Positions 33,616-42,074 of a DNA stretch of 64,000 nucleotides are shown here, in pieces. The DNA comes from DASUKM01 sp036278735 (GTDB taxonomy: Bacteria > Acidobacteriota > Vicinamibacteria > Vicinamibacterales > 2-12-FULL-66-21). The stretch lies in NCBI GenBank assembly GCA_036278735.1, contig DASUKM010000044.1, positions 62,001-126,000 of the forward strand. Direction: 5' to 3'. The notes beneath the pieces were generated by a model. The model searched no databases and was not told the DNA's origin. It was given only the letters and a program-made list of their open reading frames with translations. The translations under genes were made by a program, and so were the position numbers. Numbering within the stretch: the first letter of the stretch is position 1; each line of letters starts with the position of its first letter.

Positions 33616-35129
33616 ACGTGTTCACCTCTCGAGCGTGGCCCCGCTGCCGCGTCCGGCAGCGCGTCGGCGCCCTCGGCCGACGGGGCGCGAGCGACGGCCG
33701 CCGCGAACAGGCCGCGGGCGGGCGGCTGCCCGGTCCAGAGTTCGAACTGCCGTTCGGCCTGCGCCACGAGCATCTCGAGACCGCCAATCGTCTGGCACCC
33801 CGCGCGGCGGGCCGCCGCGAGCAGCGGCGTGACCGGCGGCTCGTAGACCAGGTCGTACACGAGGCGCCCGTCGACGGCCGCGATCGGCAGCATCGCGTCC
33901 GGTGCGGCGACGCTCCCGGCGGGCGTCGCATTGACGAGAATGTCCCACGAGCCCGGCGGCGGCGGCCAGACGCCCGCGCGCACACCTTCGCGCCGCGCCA
34001 GCGCGTCGGCGGCCTCCCGGCGCCGCGCCGCCACCGTGACGACCGCCCCGTCCTGAACGAGCGCGAGTGCGACGGCGCGCGCCGCCCCCCCTGCCCCGAG
34101 AATCGTGGCACGCAAGCCGTTGACGGACATCCGTTCCTGGAGCGGTGCCAGGAACCCATCGACGTCGGTATTCGTCCCGATCCAGCGGCCGTCGCGGACG
34201 ACGATCGTGTTGACGGCGCCGACCGCAGCCGCCATCGGCAGCACCTCGTCCAGCAGTTCCATCGCGTCGATCTTGAACGGCGCGGTGACGCTCGCGCCGC
34301 GGAGGTCGATGGCGTCGGCGAAACGCCGGAAGTCCGCGACGTCGCTTGCCTCGAGCGGCACGTACGCCGCGTTGAGGCCCAGCGCGGCAAAGCCGGCGTT
34401 GTGCATGTAGGGCGATCGCGAGTGCGTCACGGGGTGGCCGAGCACGCCGTACACCGCCGTATCGGGGCGGATCCGGCGGAAGCGGTACTCGTGCAGCAGG
34501 TGCGCGGCGGGAATCTGTCCGGGCGCGACCGCGTCGCCGGCATAGGTCCAGCGCGATCCGAAGCGCGCGGCCAGCACGCGCGACGGGAGGCCGGCAGGGC
34601 CCATGCCAATCGCGACCGTTCCCGACCCCTCGTGCCCGCCGCCGATGGCGAGCAGCGGCAGCAGGTCGGAGAGGCCTCGGGCCCGGACGGCCACCTTGAC
34701 GACGTCCGCCCCCGTCGACCGCATCGCGCGCACCCGCGCGGCGAGATCCGCGGGCACGCCGTCGAAATCGTGCATGGAGACGACGACCCCGCGCGCATCG
34801 CCTTCCTGGAGGAAGGCACCGGCCGCGCGCGATTCGATGTCGACGAACTCCGCGCCGAGCGTCCGCGCCTCGCGCAGGATGCGCAGGCGATCTTCTTCGG
34901 CGCCGTCGAACCCGCCCCCCTCCCACGCCGGCCGGCAGGTGACGATGACCGGCCGGGACCGTCCGGCCAGGGCCGCGGCGGCCTCCGGGCGCTCCATCGA
35001 GTCGAGCCGCACTTCGACCAGATCCGCATCGCTGGCCTCGTCGCGCGCACGCCGGATCGCGTCGGGGGTCTTCCCCGTCACCGTGACGCAGATCAGCGGA
35101 GCGGTTGTCGTTGCCGTGATCGAATGCAT
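33612..35129 (-). CDS. aroDE: Bifunctional 3-dehydroquinate dehydratase / shikimate dehydrogenase
   Basis: 505 residues from ATG 35129 (GTG 35138 is also possible). The N-terminal type I dehydratase (about 10-225) has EVRLDSM, the catalytic His in SMHDFDGVP and the Schiff-base Lys in DVVKVAV. The C-terminal shikimate dehydrogenase (about 230-500) has GHPVTHSRSPYMHNAGF, the catalytic Lys in SVTAPFKIDAMEL, NTDVDGF and the NADP loop LGAGGAARAV. The fusion, known from plants, Chlamydia and some bacterial groups, performs two consecutive pathway steps. It is the first gene of the operon and lies directly behind the attenuator. The start has no Shine-Dalgarno. Confidence 0.95.
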   Translation of the reverse strand: MHSITATTTAPLICVTVTGKTPDAIRRARDEASDADLVEVRLDSMERPEAAAALAGRSRPVIVTCRPAWEGGGFDGAEEDRLRILREARTLGAEFVDIESRAAGAFLQEGDARGVVVSMHDFDGVPADLAARVRAMRSTGADVVKVAVRARGLSDLLPLLAIGGGHEGSGTVAIGMGPAGLPSRVLAARFGSRWTYAGDAVAPGQIPAAHLLHEYRFRRIRPDTAVYGVLGHPVTHSRSPYMHNAGFAALGLNAAYVPLEASDVADFRRFADAIDLRGASVTAPFKIDAMELLDEVLPMAAAVGAVNTIVVRDGRWIGTNTDVDGFLAPLQERMSVNGLRATILGAGGAARAVALALVQDGAVVTVAARRREAADALARREGVRAGVWPPPPGSWDILVNATPAGSVAAPDAMLPIAAVDGRLVYDLVYEPPVTPLLAAARRAGCQTIGGLEMLVAQAERQFELWTGQPPARGLFAAAVARAPSAEGADALPDAAAGPRSRGEHV

Positions 35130-35141
35130 GCGGCCCACAAT

Positions 35142-35175
35142 AAAAAAGCCCCCTCAACAACAGGGTTGAGGGGGC
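35142..35175 (-). terminator. trp attenuator (intrinsic terminator) with competing antiterminator
   Basis: On the minus strand GCCCCCTCAA (35175-35166) and TTGAGGGGGC (35157-35148) form a perfect 10-bp stem with an 8-nt loop, followed immediately by six U residues (35147-35142). It stands between the leader peptide and aroDE. The 5' arm can instead pair with GGGGGC plus GAA located at 35226-35218, inside the end of the leader-peptide reading frame, giving an antiterminator of about 9 bp. This is the mutually exclusive arrangement of a classical attenuator. Confidence 0.85.
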
Positions 35176-35210
35176 CGAAACTGGCTCGTGTCGCGCGGCT
35201 GAAATCCAGG

Positions 35211-35300
35211 CTAGCCGTTCGCCCCCTGTGGACGCGCATACCACCACCAATACGACGCAACGGTCGCTGGACGGTGGCGCGGAGTCAGCCGGGGGGACAC
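35211..35300 (-). CDS. trpL: trp operon leader peptide (29 residues)
   Basis: GTG 35300 starts a 29-codon frame ending in TAG at 35213-35211. Its core is YWWWY: three consecutive Trp codons (35249-35241) flanked by Tyr codons, in a peptide otherwise rich in Arg and Pro. Codon positions fit attenuation. A ribosome stalled on the Trp codons leaves the antiterminator strand (35226-35218) free, while one reaching the stop codon covers it and lets the terminator form. The GTG is 9 nt after the -10 TATCGT, so the leader itself is translated without a Shine-Dalgarno. An alternative start is not available in this frame close by. Confidence 0.8.
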   Translation of the reverse strand: MSPRLTPRHRPATVASYWWWYARPQGANG

Positions 35301-35309
35301 GATGAACTG

Positions 35310-35339
35310 ACGATACCAGACCGTGACGAAAGCTGTCAA
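35310..35339 (-). promoter_or_regulatory. aro-trp operon promoter
   Basis: Consensus -35 TTGACA (35339-35334) and -10 TATCGT (35315-35310) with an 18-nt spacer on the minus strand. The leader-peptide GTG begins 9 nt downstream. The -35 region coincides with that of the divergent peptidase promoter, so the two promoters lie back to back with overlapping -35 boxes. Confidence 0.75.
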
Positions 35340-35356
35340 ACCGCCGCCGTTCGATC

Positions 35357-35362
35357 GATACT
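35357..35362 (+). promoter_or_regulatory. -10 element of the M1 peptidase gene
   Basis: GATACT ends 7 nt before the ATG at 35370, without a Shine-Dalgarno between, so a leaderless transcript is predicted. At 17 nt upstream the -35 position is TGTCAA, which is a poor match on this strand. Confidence 0.45.
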
Positions 35363-35369
35363 GCAGCGC

Positions 35370-37055
35370 ATGAGACATACCGTCGCGGCGGCCGGCTGCA
35401 GTCTGCTGCTGTTGTTCGCGTCAGGCGCCCTCGCCGATACCTATCCTCGTCAGACCGGCGTCGACGCGCAGCACTACGTGTTCAAGCTGACCCTGAGCGA
35501 TGCCAGCCCGGAGATCACCGGCGAGGCCACCGTGGAGCTGCTGGTCAAATCGGACGGCGTGCGGGAGGTCGCGCTCGATCTGACCTCGGCGCACGACGGG
35601 AAAGGCATGACCGTGACGGCGGTCAGCCGCGACGGGGTCCCGGTCACGTACCGGCACACTGACGATCGCCTCGTGCTTCCCCTCGCGCCGGGATCCCACG
35701 CCGGCCAGCACGTGGCGTTCACGATCGCGTATCACGGCGTGCCCGCGCCGCCGGCTGACGCGCCGCCGCCGCCGGCCGGCCGGGAACCGAACACGGGACT
35801 TCGGCTCATCCCCAACAAGTACGGAGAGTGGAGCGCGTTCAGCGAGAACTGGCCGAACCGGGCGCGCCAGTGGCTGCCGATGATCGACCATCCATACGAC
35901 AAGGCCACGAGCGAGTTCATCGTGACGGCGCCGTCGCGCTACCAGGTCGTGGCGAACGGGCTGTTGCAGGAGTCGCTCGATCTCGGCGACGGCCGGCGCC
36001 TGACGCACTGGCGCGAGTCGGTCCCGATCGCGTCGTGGCTGAACGCGCTCGGCGTCGAGCAGTTCGCGGTGCACTATGCCGGACGGGTCGAGGGGGTCGA
36101 ACTCGAAACCTGGGTCGCGCACCAGGACGATCGGGCCGGACGCGTGTACTTCGAGCAGCCGGCCCGGCAGGCGCTCGAGTTCTACAGCGAGCGGATCGGG
36201 CCGTATGCGTACGAGAAGCTCGCCAACGTCGCGGCCGCGGGGCTGAGCGGCGGCACCGAGCACGCCAGCGCCATCTTCTACGGCGAAACCGGCATTCGCC
36301 CGGATCGGACGACCGGTCAGGTGATGCCCGCCAACGGCCTCGTCTATCACGAGGTCGCGCATCAGTGGTTCGGGGATGCGGTCACCGAAAAGGATTGGGA
36401 CGACGTGTGGCTGAGCGAGGGGTTTGCCACCTACTTCGCGCTGCTCTGCACGGAGCACTATGCCGGGCACGACGCGTTCATCGCGGGGCTCGACGCCAGC
36501 CGCGATCGCATCTTCAGGCTCGAGCAGCAGAATCCCGGCGTCGCCGTCATTCACCAGGATCTCGCCGACATGTCCAAGGTCCTGAACCAGATCATTTATC
36601 AAAAGGGAGGCTGGACGCTGCACATGCTCCATGGCCTGGTCGGCGACGGCGAGTTCTGGGCCGGCATCCGCGAGTACTACCGCCGCTACCAAAACGCGAA
36701 CGCCACGACGCCGGATCTCCAGCACGTCTTCGAGGACGTCTCGGGCCAGCGGCTCGACTGGTTCTTCGACCAGTGGCTCCGGCGCGCGGGGTCGCCGTCG
36801 ATCGGGGGAACCTGGGCGTACGACGCCGCCGCGCACCAGATCGACATCGAGCTGGACCAGCGGCAGCCGGGAGACGTGTACCGCCTGCCGCTCGACATCG
36901 GGATCACGACGGGCCAGCGCACGCGCGTGGAGCACGTCGAGTTCGCGGAGCGCCACCAGGTCGTGCATCTGCCGGCCAGCGCCGCCCCCTCCGCCGTCGT
37001 GCTCGATCCGGACACGCGGCTGCTCTTCCAGCCGGCCGGGTTCAGTGGACGCTGA
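35370..37055 (+). CDS. Exported M1-family metallo-aminopeptidase
   Basis: 561 residues with a signal peptide (GCSLLLLFASGALAD). The N-terminal beta-sandwich leads into the thermolysin-like domain with HEVAHQWFGD (about 327) and the third zinc ligand Glu in WLSEGFATYF 18 residues on. The exopeptidase motif reads GGTEHAS instead of the usual GAMEN, in a position (AAAGLSGGTEHASAIFYGE) seen in other bacterial M1 proteins. The C-terminal HEAT-like domain is replaced by a short Ig-like part, so it is a compact form. It likely trims peptides in the periplasm. Confidence 0.92.
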   Translation: MRHTVAAAGCSLLLLFASGALADTYPRQTGVDAQHYVFKLTLSDASPEITGEATVELLVKSDGVREVALDLTSAHDGKGMTVTAVSRDGVPVTYRHTDDRLVLPLAPGSHAGQHVAFTIAYHGVPAPPADAPPPPAGREPNTGLRLIPNKYGEWSAFSENWPNRARQWLPMIDHPYDKATSEFIVTAPSRYQVVANGLLQESLDLGDGRRLTHWRESVPIASWLNALGVEQFAVHYAGRVEGVELETWVAHQDDRAGRVYFEQPARQALEFYSERIGPYAYEKLANVAAAGLSGGTEHASAIFYGETGIRPDRTTGQVMPANGLVYHEVAHQWFGDAVTEKDWDDVWLSEGFATYFALLCTEHYAGHDAFIAGLDASRDRIFRLEQQNPGVAVIHQDLADMSKVLNQIIYQKGGWTLHMLHGLVGDGEFWAGIREYYRRYQNANATTPDLQHVFEDVSGQRLDWFFDQWLRRAGSPSIGGTWAYDAAAHQIDIELDQRQPGDVYRLPLDIGITTGQRTRVEHVEFAERHQVVHLPASAAPSAVVLDPDTRLLFQPAGFSGR

Positions 37056-37080
37056 CGCGGCGCAGAGCGCCCGCTTCTCC

Positions 37081-37109
37081 TTGACCGGGCGCGACTTCGC
37101 CGCTATAAA
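37081..37109 (+). promoter_or_regulatory. Promoter of the S55-type peptidase gene
   Basis: TTGACC (37081-37086), a 17-nt spacer and TATAAA (37104-37109): one of the best sigma-70-type promoters in the window. The transcript would have a normal leader of about 35 nt. Confidence 0.7.
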
Positions 37110-37151
37110 GGTTGTAAGCCCTCCCGTGCAATCGCGGTTCGCGGAATCGAC

Positions 37152-38996
37152 ATGAACATTCGGGTGCTCCTCTCGACGGTCGCGCTCGCCGGCGTGGCCT
37201 GGGTCGCGGTGCCGGCCTCGACGGCCCTGATGCCGCTCGACCAGATCCAGCCTGGCATGGTGGGCACGGGCGAGACCGTGTTCCAGGGCACGGATCTGCA
37301 GCCGTTCAAGGCGCACATTCTCGGCATTCTGCGGAACGTGCAGGGGCCGCGGCGCGATCTGATTCTCGCAAAGCTCGAGGGGGGGCCGCTCGCCGACACC
37401 GGCGTGATTGCCGGCATGAGCGGCAGCCCGGTCTACATCGACGGACGACTGATCGGCGCGGTGTCGTACTCGATCGGATCGTTCTCGAAGGAAGCGATCG
37501 CCGGCATCACCCCGATCGCCGAGATGATCGACGCGACCGCGGGCAGTCAGGCGCGCACGGTGCCGACGCAGGGACGGATCGATCTGCCCGTCACCCGGGA
37601 GACGCTCGCGTCGGCGATCCGGACCGCCTACGCGCGCATCGCGCCGTTTGCGGATCGCCCGGCCGACATCCAGAGCATCGGCATGCCGGCGGGCGCCGGC
37701 GCGCAGATCGGCGCCATGCTGCGGCCAATCGCGACGCCACTGGTGATGACCGGTCTCGACGCGTCCACGGCCGACTGGGTCGCCTCCACGTTCCGCGACG
37801 CGGGGTTCGCGCCGGTGCTCAGCGGCGCCGCTGGAGGCGCCATGCCTGCGGCCACGGGGCCGATCCGGGCCGGTGATGCCGTCGGGGTCTCGCTGATTGG
37901 CGGCGACGCGGAGATGGGGGCGACGGGCACGGTCACCTACGTCGACGGCACCCGCCTCTACGCATTCGGCCACCCGTTCTTCAATCTCGGCCCGGCGTCG
38001 TTCCCGATGACGCGCGCCTACATCTACGCGTCGCTGCCCAGCCTGATGTCGTCGTTCAAGATCGCGACGCTCGGCGACGTGATCGGCACCGTCGAACAGG
38101 ACCGCGCGACCGCCATCGCAGGCACGCTCGGCAAGGGGCCCGCGGTCGTGCCGATTGCCGTGACGCTGGCGGGGGACCACGGCCCGAGCCGCGAGTTCCA
38201 CTACACCGTCGTCGACGATCAGCTCTTCACCCCGCTGCTCACCTACGTCGCGCTCTTCAACACCCTCGGGTCCTACGAGCGCTCGTTCGGCGCCGTCACG
38301 TTCCACGTGCACGGCCGCGCGCAGTTCGACCAGCAGCACGCCGATCTGTCCTTCGAGGACATCTTTACCGGCGACAATCCCGCGGCCGGGGCGGCCGCCT
38401 ACGTGGCGGGCCCGCTGACGATGCTGCTCGGCAACGACATCGAGCCGATTTCGCTCCGGAAGATCGACCTGACGATCACGACGAGCGAACAGCCGCTGAG
38501 CGCGACCATCGAGCGGGTCTGGCTCGACGAAATCCGGCCGCATGCCGGCCAGACCGTTCCGCTCAAGGTCCTCACCCGCAGCTATCGCGGCGCGGAGAAG
38601 GTGTCGACGATTCCCATTCAGATTCCGGCCAACGCGTCCGGCTCGCTCTCGATTCTCGTGACCGACGGCCGTCAACTGAACCAAATCGAGCAGCGCGACC
38701 TCCGCCGCTCCGTCCAGCCGCAGAGCGTCACGCAGATGATCCGGCTGTTGAACGACACGCGCCGCAACAACCGCATCTACGTTCGTCTGCTGGCCGGCAC
38801 GCCGGGCGCCGTCGTCAACGGCGAGGCGCTGACGTCGCTGCCGCCGTCGGTGCTCGCGGTCCTCGAAGGAGACAGCAACGGCGGCGACTTCACCCCGATC
38901 CGCAACGCCGCGCTGGGCGAATGGGAGCTGCCGATGGATTCGGCGGTGACCGGCTCGCGGGTGCTCACGATCGACGTCGACAACCGCTCGTTCTGA
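37152..38996 (+). CDS. Exported SpoIVB-like (S55) peptidase-domain protein
   Basis: 614 residues with a signal peptide (STVALAGVAWVAVPASTA). The region 30-330 matches the SpoIVB S55 fold: GVIAGMSGSPVYIDGRLIGAV with the candidate catalytic Ser (about 91), then GITPIAEMI and the YAFGHPFFNLGP motif (FGHP-type). In Bacillus this family signals across the sporulation membrane. Here no sporulation context exists and the C-terminal 280 residues form a separate beta-rich domain with unknown role. Possibly a secreted processing protease or a scaffold. It is followed after 23 nt by a propeller protein, probably the same operon. Confidence 0.85.
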   Translation: MNIRVLLSTVALAGVAWVAVPASTALMPLDQIQPGMVGTGETVFQGTDLQPFKAHILGILRNVQGPRRDLILAKLEGGPLADTGVIAGMSGSPVYIDGRLIGAVSYSIGSFSKEAIAGITPIAEMIDATAGSQARTVPTQGRIDLPVTRETLASAIRTAYARIAPFADRPADIQSIGMPAGAGAQIGAMLRPIATPLVMTGLDASTADWVASTFRDAGFAPVLSGAAGGAMPAATGPIRAGDAVGVSLIGGDAEMGATGTVTYVDGTRLYAFGHPFFNLGPASFPMTRAYIYASLPSLMSSFKIATLGDVIGTVEQDRATAIAGTLGKGPAVVPIAVTLAGDHGPSREFHYTVVDDQLFTPLLTYVALFNTLGSYERSFGAVTFHVHGRAQFDQQHADLSFEDIFTGDNPAAGAAAYVAGPLTMLLGNDIEPISLRKIDLTITTSEQPLSATIERVWLDEIRPHAGQTVPLKVLTRSYRGAEKVSTIPIQIPANASGSLSILVTDGRQLNQIEQRDLRRSVQPQSVTQMIRLLNDTRRNNRIYVRLLAGTPGAVVNGEALTSLPPSVLAVLEGDSNGGDFTPIRNAALGEWELPMDSAVTGSRVLTIDVDNRSF

Positions 38997-39019
38997 ACTT
39001 CTGATACGTTCTTGATCTC

Positions 39020-41299
39020 ATGTTGACACGCTTTCCCCCGGCGGGGCGGCATCCCCGCCGTCGCGCGGTGCTGCGCGGCCTCGTCCCCCTCGCGCTCGCG
39101 GCCCTCGCGGCGCCGCTCGTGCTCCGGGCCTCGACCCCGACCTTCTGGACGGTGTCGACGCAGGCGGACTTCCTCAAAGGGGACGTCCGCAATCTGTCGA
39201 TCGACAGCGACGGCCGGATCTTTCTCGGGCCCTCGGCGACGCAGCTCGCGGAAACCTCGGCGCCGTTTCTCTGGACGATGGTTCCGGGGCCGGACGGCAG
39301 CCTCTGGGTCGGCACCGGCAACGAAGGGCACGTGCTCCGCGTCGCCCGCGACGGGAAGGTGTCGACCTTCTTCGACGCGCCGGAACTGGAGGTGCACGCG
39401 CTCGCCCCCGGACCCGGCGGGAGTCTCTACGTCGGCAGCTCGCCGGACGGCAAGATCTACAAGGTATCGCCGGAGGGGACGGCCACCACCTTCTTCGATC
39501 CCGACGACAAGTACGTCTGGGCGCTCGCGGTCGACAACGACGGCACCGTCTATGCGGCGACGGGCGAGAAAGGGGTGATTTACCGGATCACCCCGGACGG
39601 CAAGGGCAGCGTCTTCTACAAGACGAACACCACCAACGTCGTCAGTCTGGCGTTTGACGGCCACGGGAACCTGCTGGCCGGGACCGATTCTCCCGGGCGC
39701 GTGTTCCGGATCGATCGGACCGGCAAGCCGTTCGTGCTGCTCGATTCCCCCTTCAAGGAAATCCACGCGATCCGGCTCGCCGCCGACGGCACGATCTACG
39801 CTGCCGCGTTCAGCGCGGGACCCGGTGGGAACGATCGATCGACGGCCGATCACATTCTGCCCGCCGAGCCGCCCAAGCCGAGTGTGGCGAACGTCTCCAC
39901 GGAAATCACCGCCATCTCCGTGATCGACAACGCCGGCGGAGCGGCCGTCGCCTCGCCGGGCCACCGTGAGGCGCGGCCGCCCGCGAAGGGGGCTATCTAC
40001 CGCATTCATCCCGACGGGCTCTGGGAGACCGCGTGGGAGTCGTCCGACGATCTGCCCTTCGACCTGCTGATCGAGAAGGACGGCACGCTGCTGATCGCCA
40101 CGGGGACCGACGGCAAGCTGTTTCGCGTCAGCGGCGATCCGTCGCGCGCGACGCTGCTCGCCCACGCGCAGGCCCGGCAGGTGACGGCGCTGCTCCAGGA
40201 CTCGAGCGGTCGCATCGTGGGGGCGACGAGCAATCCGGGGAAGGTCTTCACGTTGTCGACGGCGCGATCGACGGAGGGGCGGTACGACTCCGACGTGAAG
40301 GACGCGGGAACGGTCGCGACCTGGGGGGCCATCCGCTGGCGCGCCACGGCGAAAGCGGGGGAAGTGCAGTTGTTCACCCGGTCCGGCAATACGGCGACGC
40401 CCGACGAGACGTGGAGCCCGTGGTCGAACCCGTACCGGGCGTCCGACGGGGAATCGATCGCCAGCCCGAAGGCGCGGTACCTGCAGTGGCGGGCCAGGCT
40501 CGAGACGTCCGACGCGAACGGCCAGGGGCCCGTGCTGACGTCGGTGACGGCCGCCTTCCTTCCCCGCAATCTGCGGCCGACCGTCACCAGCATCACCGTG
40601 CACCCGCCGGGGGTCGTCTTCCAGCGGCCGTTCTCGACGGGAGAGCTCGAGATTGCGGGCTTCGAAGACAACACGTCCGACGGGCGGCAGGCCAGCCCGC
40701 AGACGGCGTCGACGGGAACGCCGCTGCCCACGATTTCGCCGGCGCTCGGACGCCGCATCTATCAGAAGGGGCTGCAGACCTTCGTCTGGAAAGCGGACGA
40801 CGACAACGACGATCGTCTTCAGTACGACGTCTTCTATCGCAAAGAGGGAGAGACCACCTGGAAGCCGCTGAAGCGCGGACTGTGGGATCCGATCTTCGTC
40901 TGGGACACGACCTCCGTGCCTGACGGCACGTACTACGTCAAGGTCCGGGCGTCCGATGCGCCGTCGAACTCGCCCGAGGCGGCGCTGGCGGGAGAACTCG
41001 AGAGCGTCAGCTTCGACGTCGACAACACGGCGCCGCGCATCGAACTCGAGCCTGGCGCCGCCGGCCCGTCCCGGGGCCCGATCGAGTTCGTCGTTCAGGA
41101 CGCGCAATCGCCGGTGCAGCGCGTCGAGTATTCGCTCGACGCGAGCCGCTGGCAGATCGTCTATCCGGTCGACGGCATTCCGGACTCGCGGCGCGAGGAG
41201 TTCGCGATCACGCTCGATCAAGGGGAGACGGGGGCCAACGTGATCATCCGGGCGACCGATGCGATGAACAACGTGGCGACCGCCGTGGCGCGCCGCTAG
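39020..41299 (+). CDS. Exported beta-propeller protein of unknown function
   Basis: 759 residues. After an Arg-rich N-terminus, a hydrophobic signal (LVPLALAALAAPLVLRAS) is followed by NHL/WD40-like blades with repeated motifs such as GSLWVGTGNEGHVLRV, GSLYVGSSPDGKIYKV, GTVYAATGEKGVIYRI and GNLLAGTDSPGRVFRI (about 70-400). Region 430-520 resembles a discoidin or laminin-G-like sandwich (WSPWSNPYRASDG). Two fibronectin/Ig-like parts follow (KYVWK, SFDVDNTAPRIELEPG). No catalytic signature is seen. It may recognise a surface or polymer partner for the S55 protein encoded 23 nt upstream. Confidence 0.8.
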   Translation: MLTRFPPAGRHPRRRAVLRGLVPLALAALAAPLVLRASTPTFWTVSTQADFLKGDVRNLSIDSDGRIFLGPSATQLAETSAPFLWTMVPGPDGSLWVGTGNEGHVLRVARDGKVSTFFDAPELEVHALAPGPGGSLYVGSSPDGKIYKVSPEGTATTFFDPDDKYVWALAVDNDGTVYAATGEKGVIYRITPDGKGSVFYKTNTTNVVSLAFDGHGNLLAGTDSPGRVFRIDRTGKPFVLLDSPFKEIHAIRLAADGTIYAAAFSAGPGGNDRSTADHILPAEPPKPSVANVSTEITAISVIDNAGGAAVASPGHREARPPAKGAIYRIHPDGLWETAWESSDDLPFDLLIEKDGTLLIATGTDGKLFRVSGDPSRATLLAHAQARQVTALLQDSSGRIVGATSNPGKVFTLSTARSTEGRYDSDVKDAGTVATWGAIRWRATAKAGEVQLFTRSGNTATPDETWSPWSNPYRASDGESIASPKARYLQWRARLETSDANGQGPVLTSVTAAFLPRNLRPTVTSITVHPPGVVFQRPFSTGELEIAGFEDNTSDGRQASPQTASTGTPLPTISPALGRRIYQKGLQTFVWKADDDNDDRLQYDVFYRKEGETTWKPLKRGLWDPIFVWDTTSVPDGTYYVKVRASDAPSNSPEAALAGELESVSFDVDNTAPRIELEPGAAGPSRGPIEFVVQDAQSPVQRVEYSLDASRWQIVYPVDGIPDSRREEFAITLDQGETGANVIIRATDAMNNVATAVARR

Positions 41300-41315
41300 G
41301 GGCGTCCGGCGCGGA

Positions 41316-42074
41316 TCAGATGGCGGGGGCGCGGCGCGGCGTGCCCTTGACGGTCATGTGCTCGACGAGCCAGACCAGGTTCACCGCGATCGGGCTGTTG
41401 CCGTAGCGCGCCGGTTCGAGGCGCGCCTGCGAGATCGCGTCGAGCAGCTGCGAGACCTGCCGGCGATCGCGATCGTTGGCGAGCACTTCGAGGCCGGAAA
41501 TCCGCCCTTCGCGCGTCACCACCGCCGCCAGCGCCAGCACCAGCTCCCCTTCCGATCCGGATCGTTCGAGCGTCGACGACACCACGCCGTCTTCGGGCAC
41601 GGTCGGGACTTGAATGCTGCCGTCGAGGCGCATCGGATTCAGATCGGATCCCGAGGGGGCCGCGAGCGTCGCGATGATGGCGGCGAGCGAATCGGCGCGT
41701 TCCGGGGAGGCGTAGTGCAGCAGCCCGAGCGCGACGGTGCCGCAGACGACCGTCCCCGCCGCGGCCGCGAGCGCGATCCACACGAGGTGCATGTCGTCGA
41801 ACAGCCGGCCGAGGCAGGCCGGCCAGGCTTCGTGCGCTTCGGCCCGCATGCGGCTGATCACGCCCGGCTGCAGGCCGGTCCAGTCGTCGGCCGGTCCGGG
41901 GGCCGCCGCCTGACGCAGCCCGTCGCCGACCGCCTCGAGTCCGCGCAGTTCCCGCAGGCACGGCGGACAGCCGTCGAGGTGCGTCTGCACGGCAATCCGC
42001 TCGCGAATCGGCAGCTCGTCGTCGTGAAACGCCTCCAGACGCCGCTGCACGCTGGCGCAGGTGAGCACCGTCAT
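41316..42074 (-). CDS. Anti-sigma factor with zinc-finger domain
   Basis: 252 residues. The N-terminal ZAS/zf-HC2 motif (TCASVQRRLEAFHDDELPIRERIAVQTHLDGCPPC, His-x3-Cys-x2-Cys type) binds the ECF sigma factor. A single membrane helix follows (LVWIALAAAAGTVVCGTVALGLL, about 95-117), with a periplasmic C-terminal TonB-like domain of about 120 residues (GRISGLEVLANDRDRRQVSQLLDAI). The start overlaps the sigma gene stop by ATGA. It is predicted to hold the sigma factor at the membrane and release it on an envelope or redox signal. Confidence 0.88.
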   Translation of the reverse strand: MTVLTCASVQRRLEAFHDDELPIRERIAVQTHLDGCPPCLRELRGLEAVGDGLRQAAAPGPADDWTGLQPGVISRMRAEAHEAWPACLGRLFDDMHLVWIALAAAAGTVVCGTVALGLLHYASPERADSLAAIIATLAAPSGSDLNPMRLDGSIQVPTVPEDGVVSSTLERSGSEGELVLALAAVVTREGRISGLEVLANDRDRRQVSQLLDAISQARLEPARYGNSPIAVNLVWLVEHMTVKGTPRRAPAI

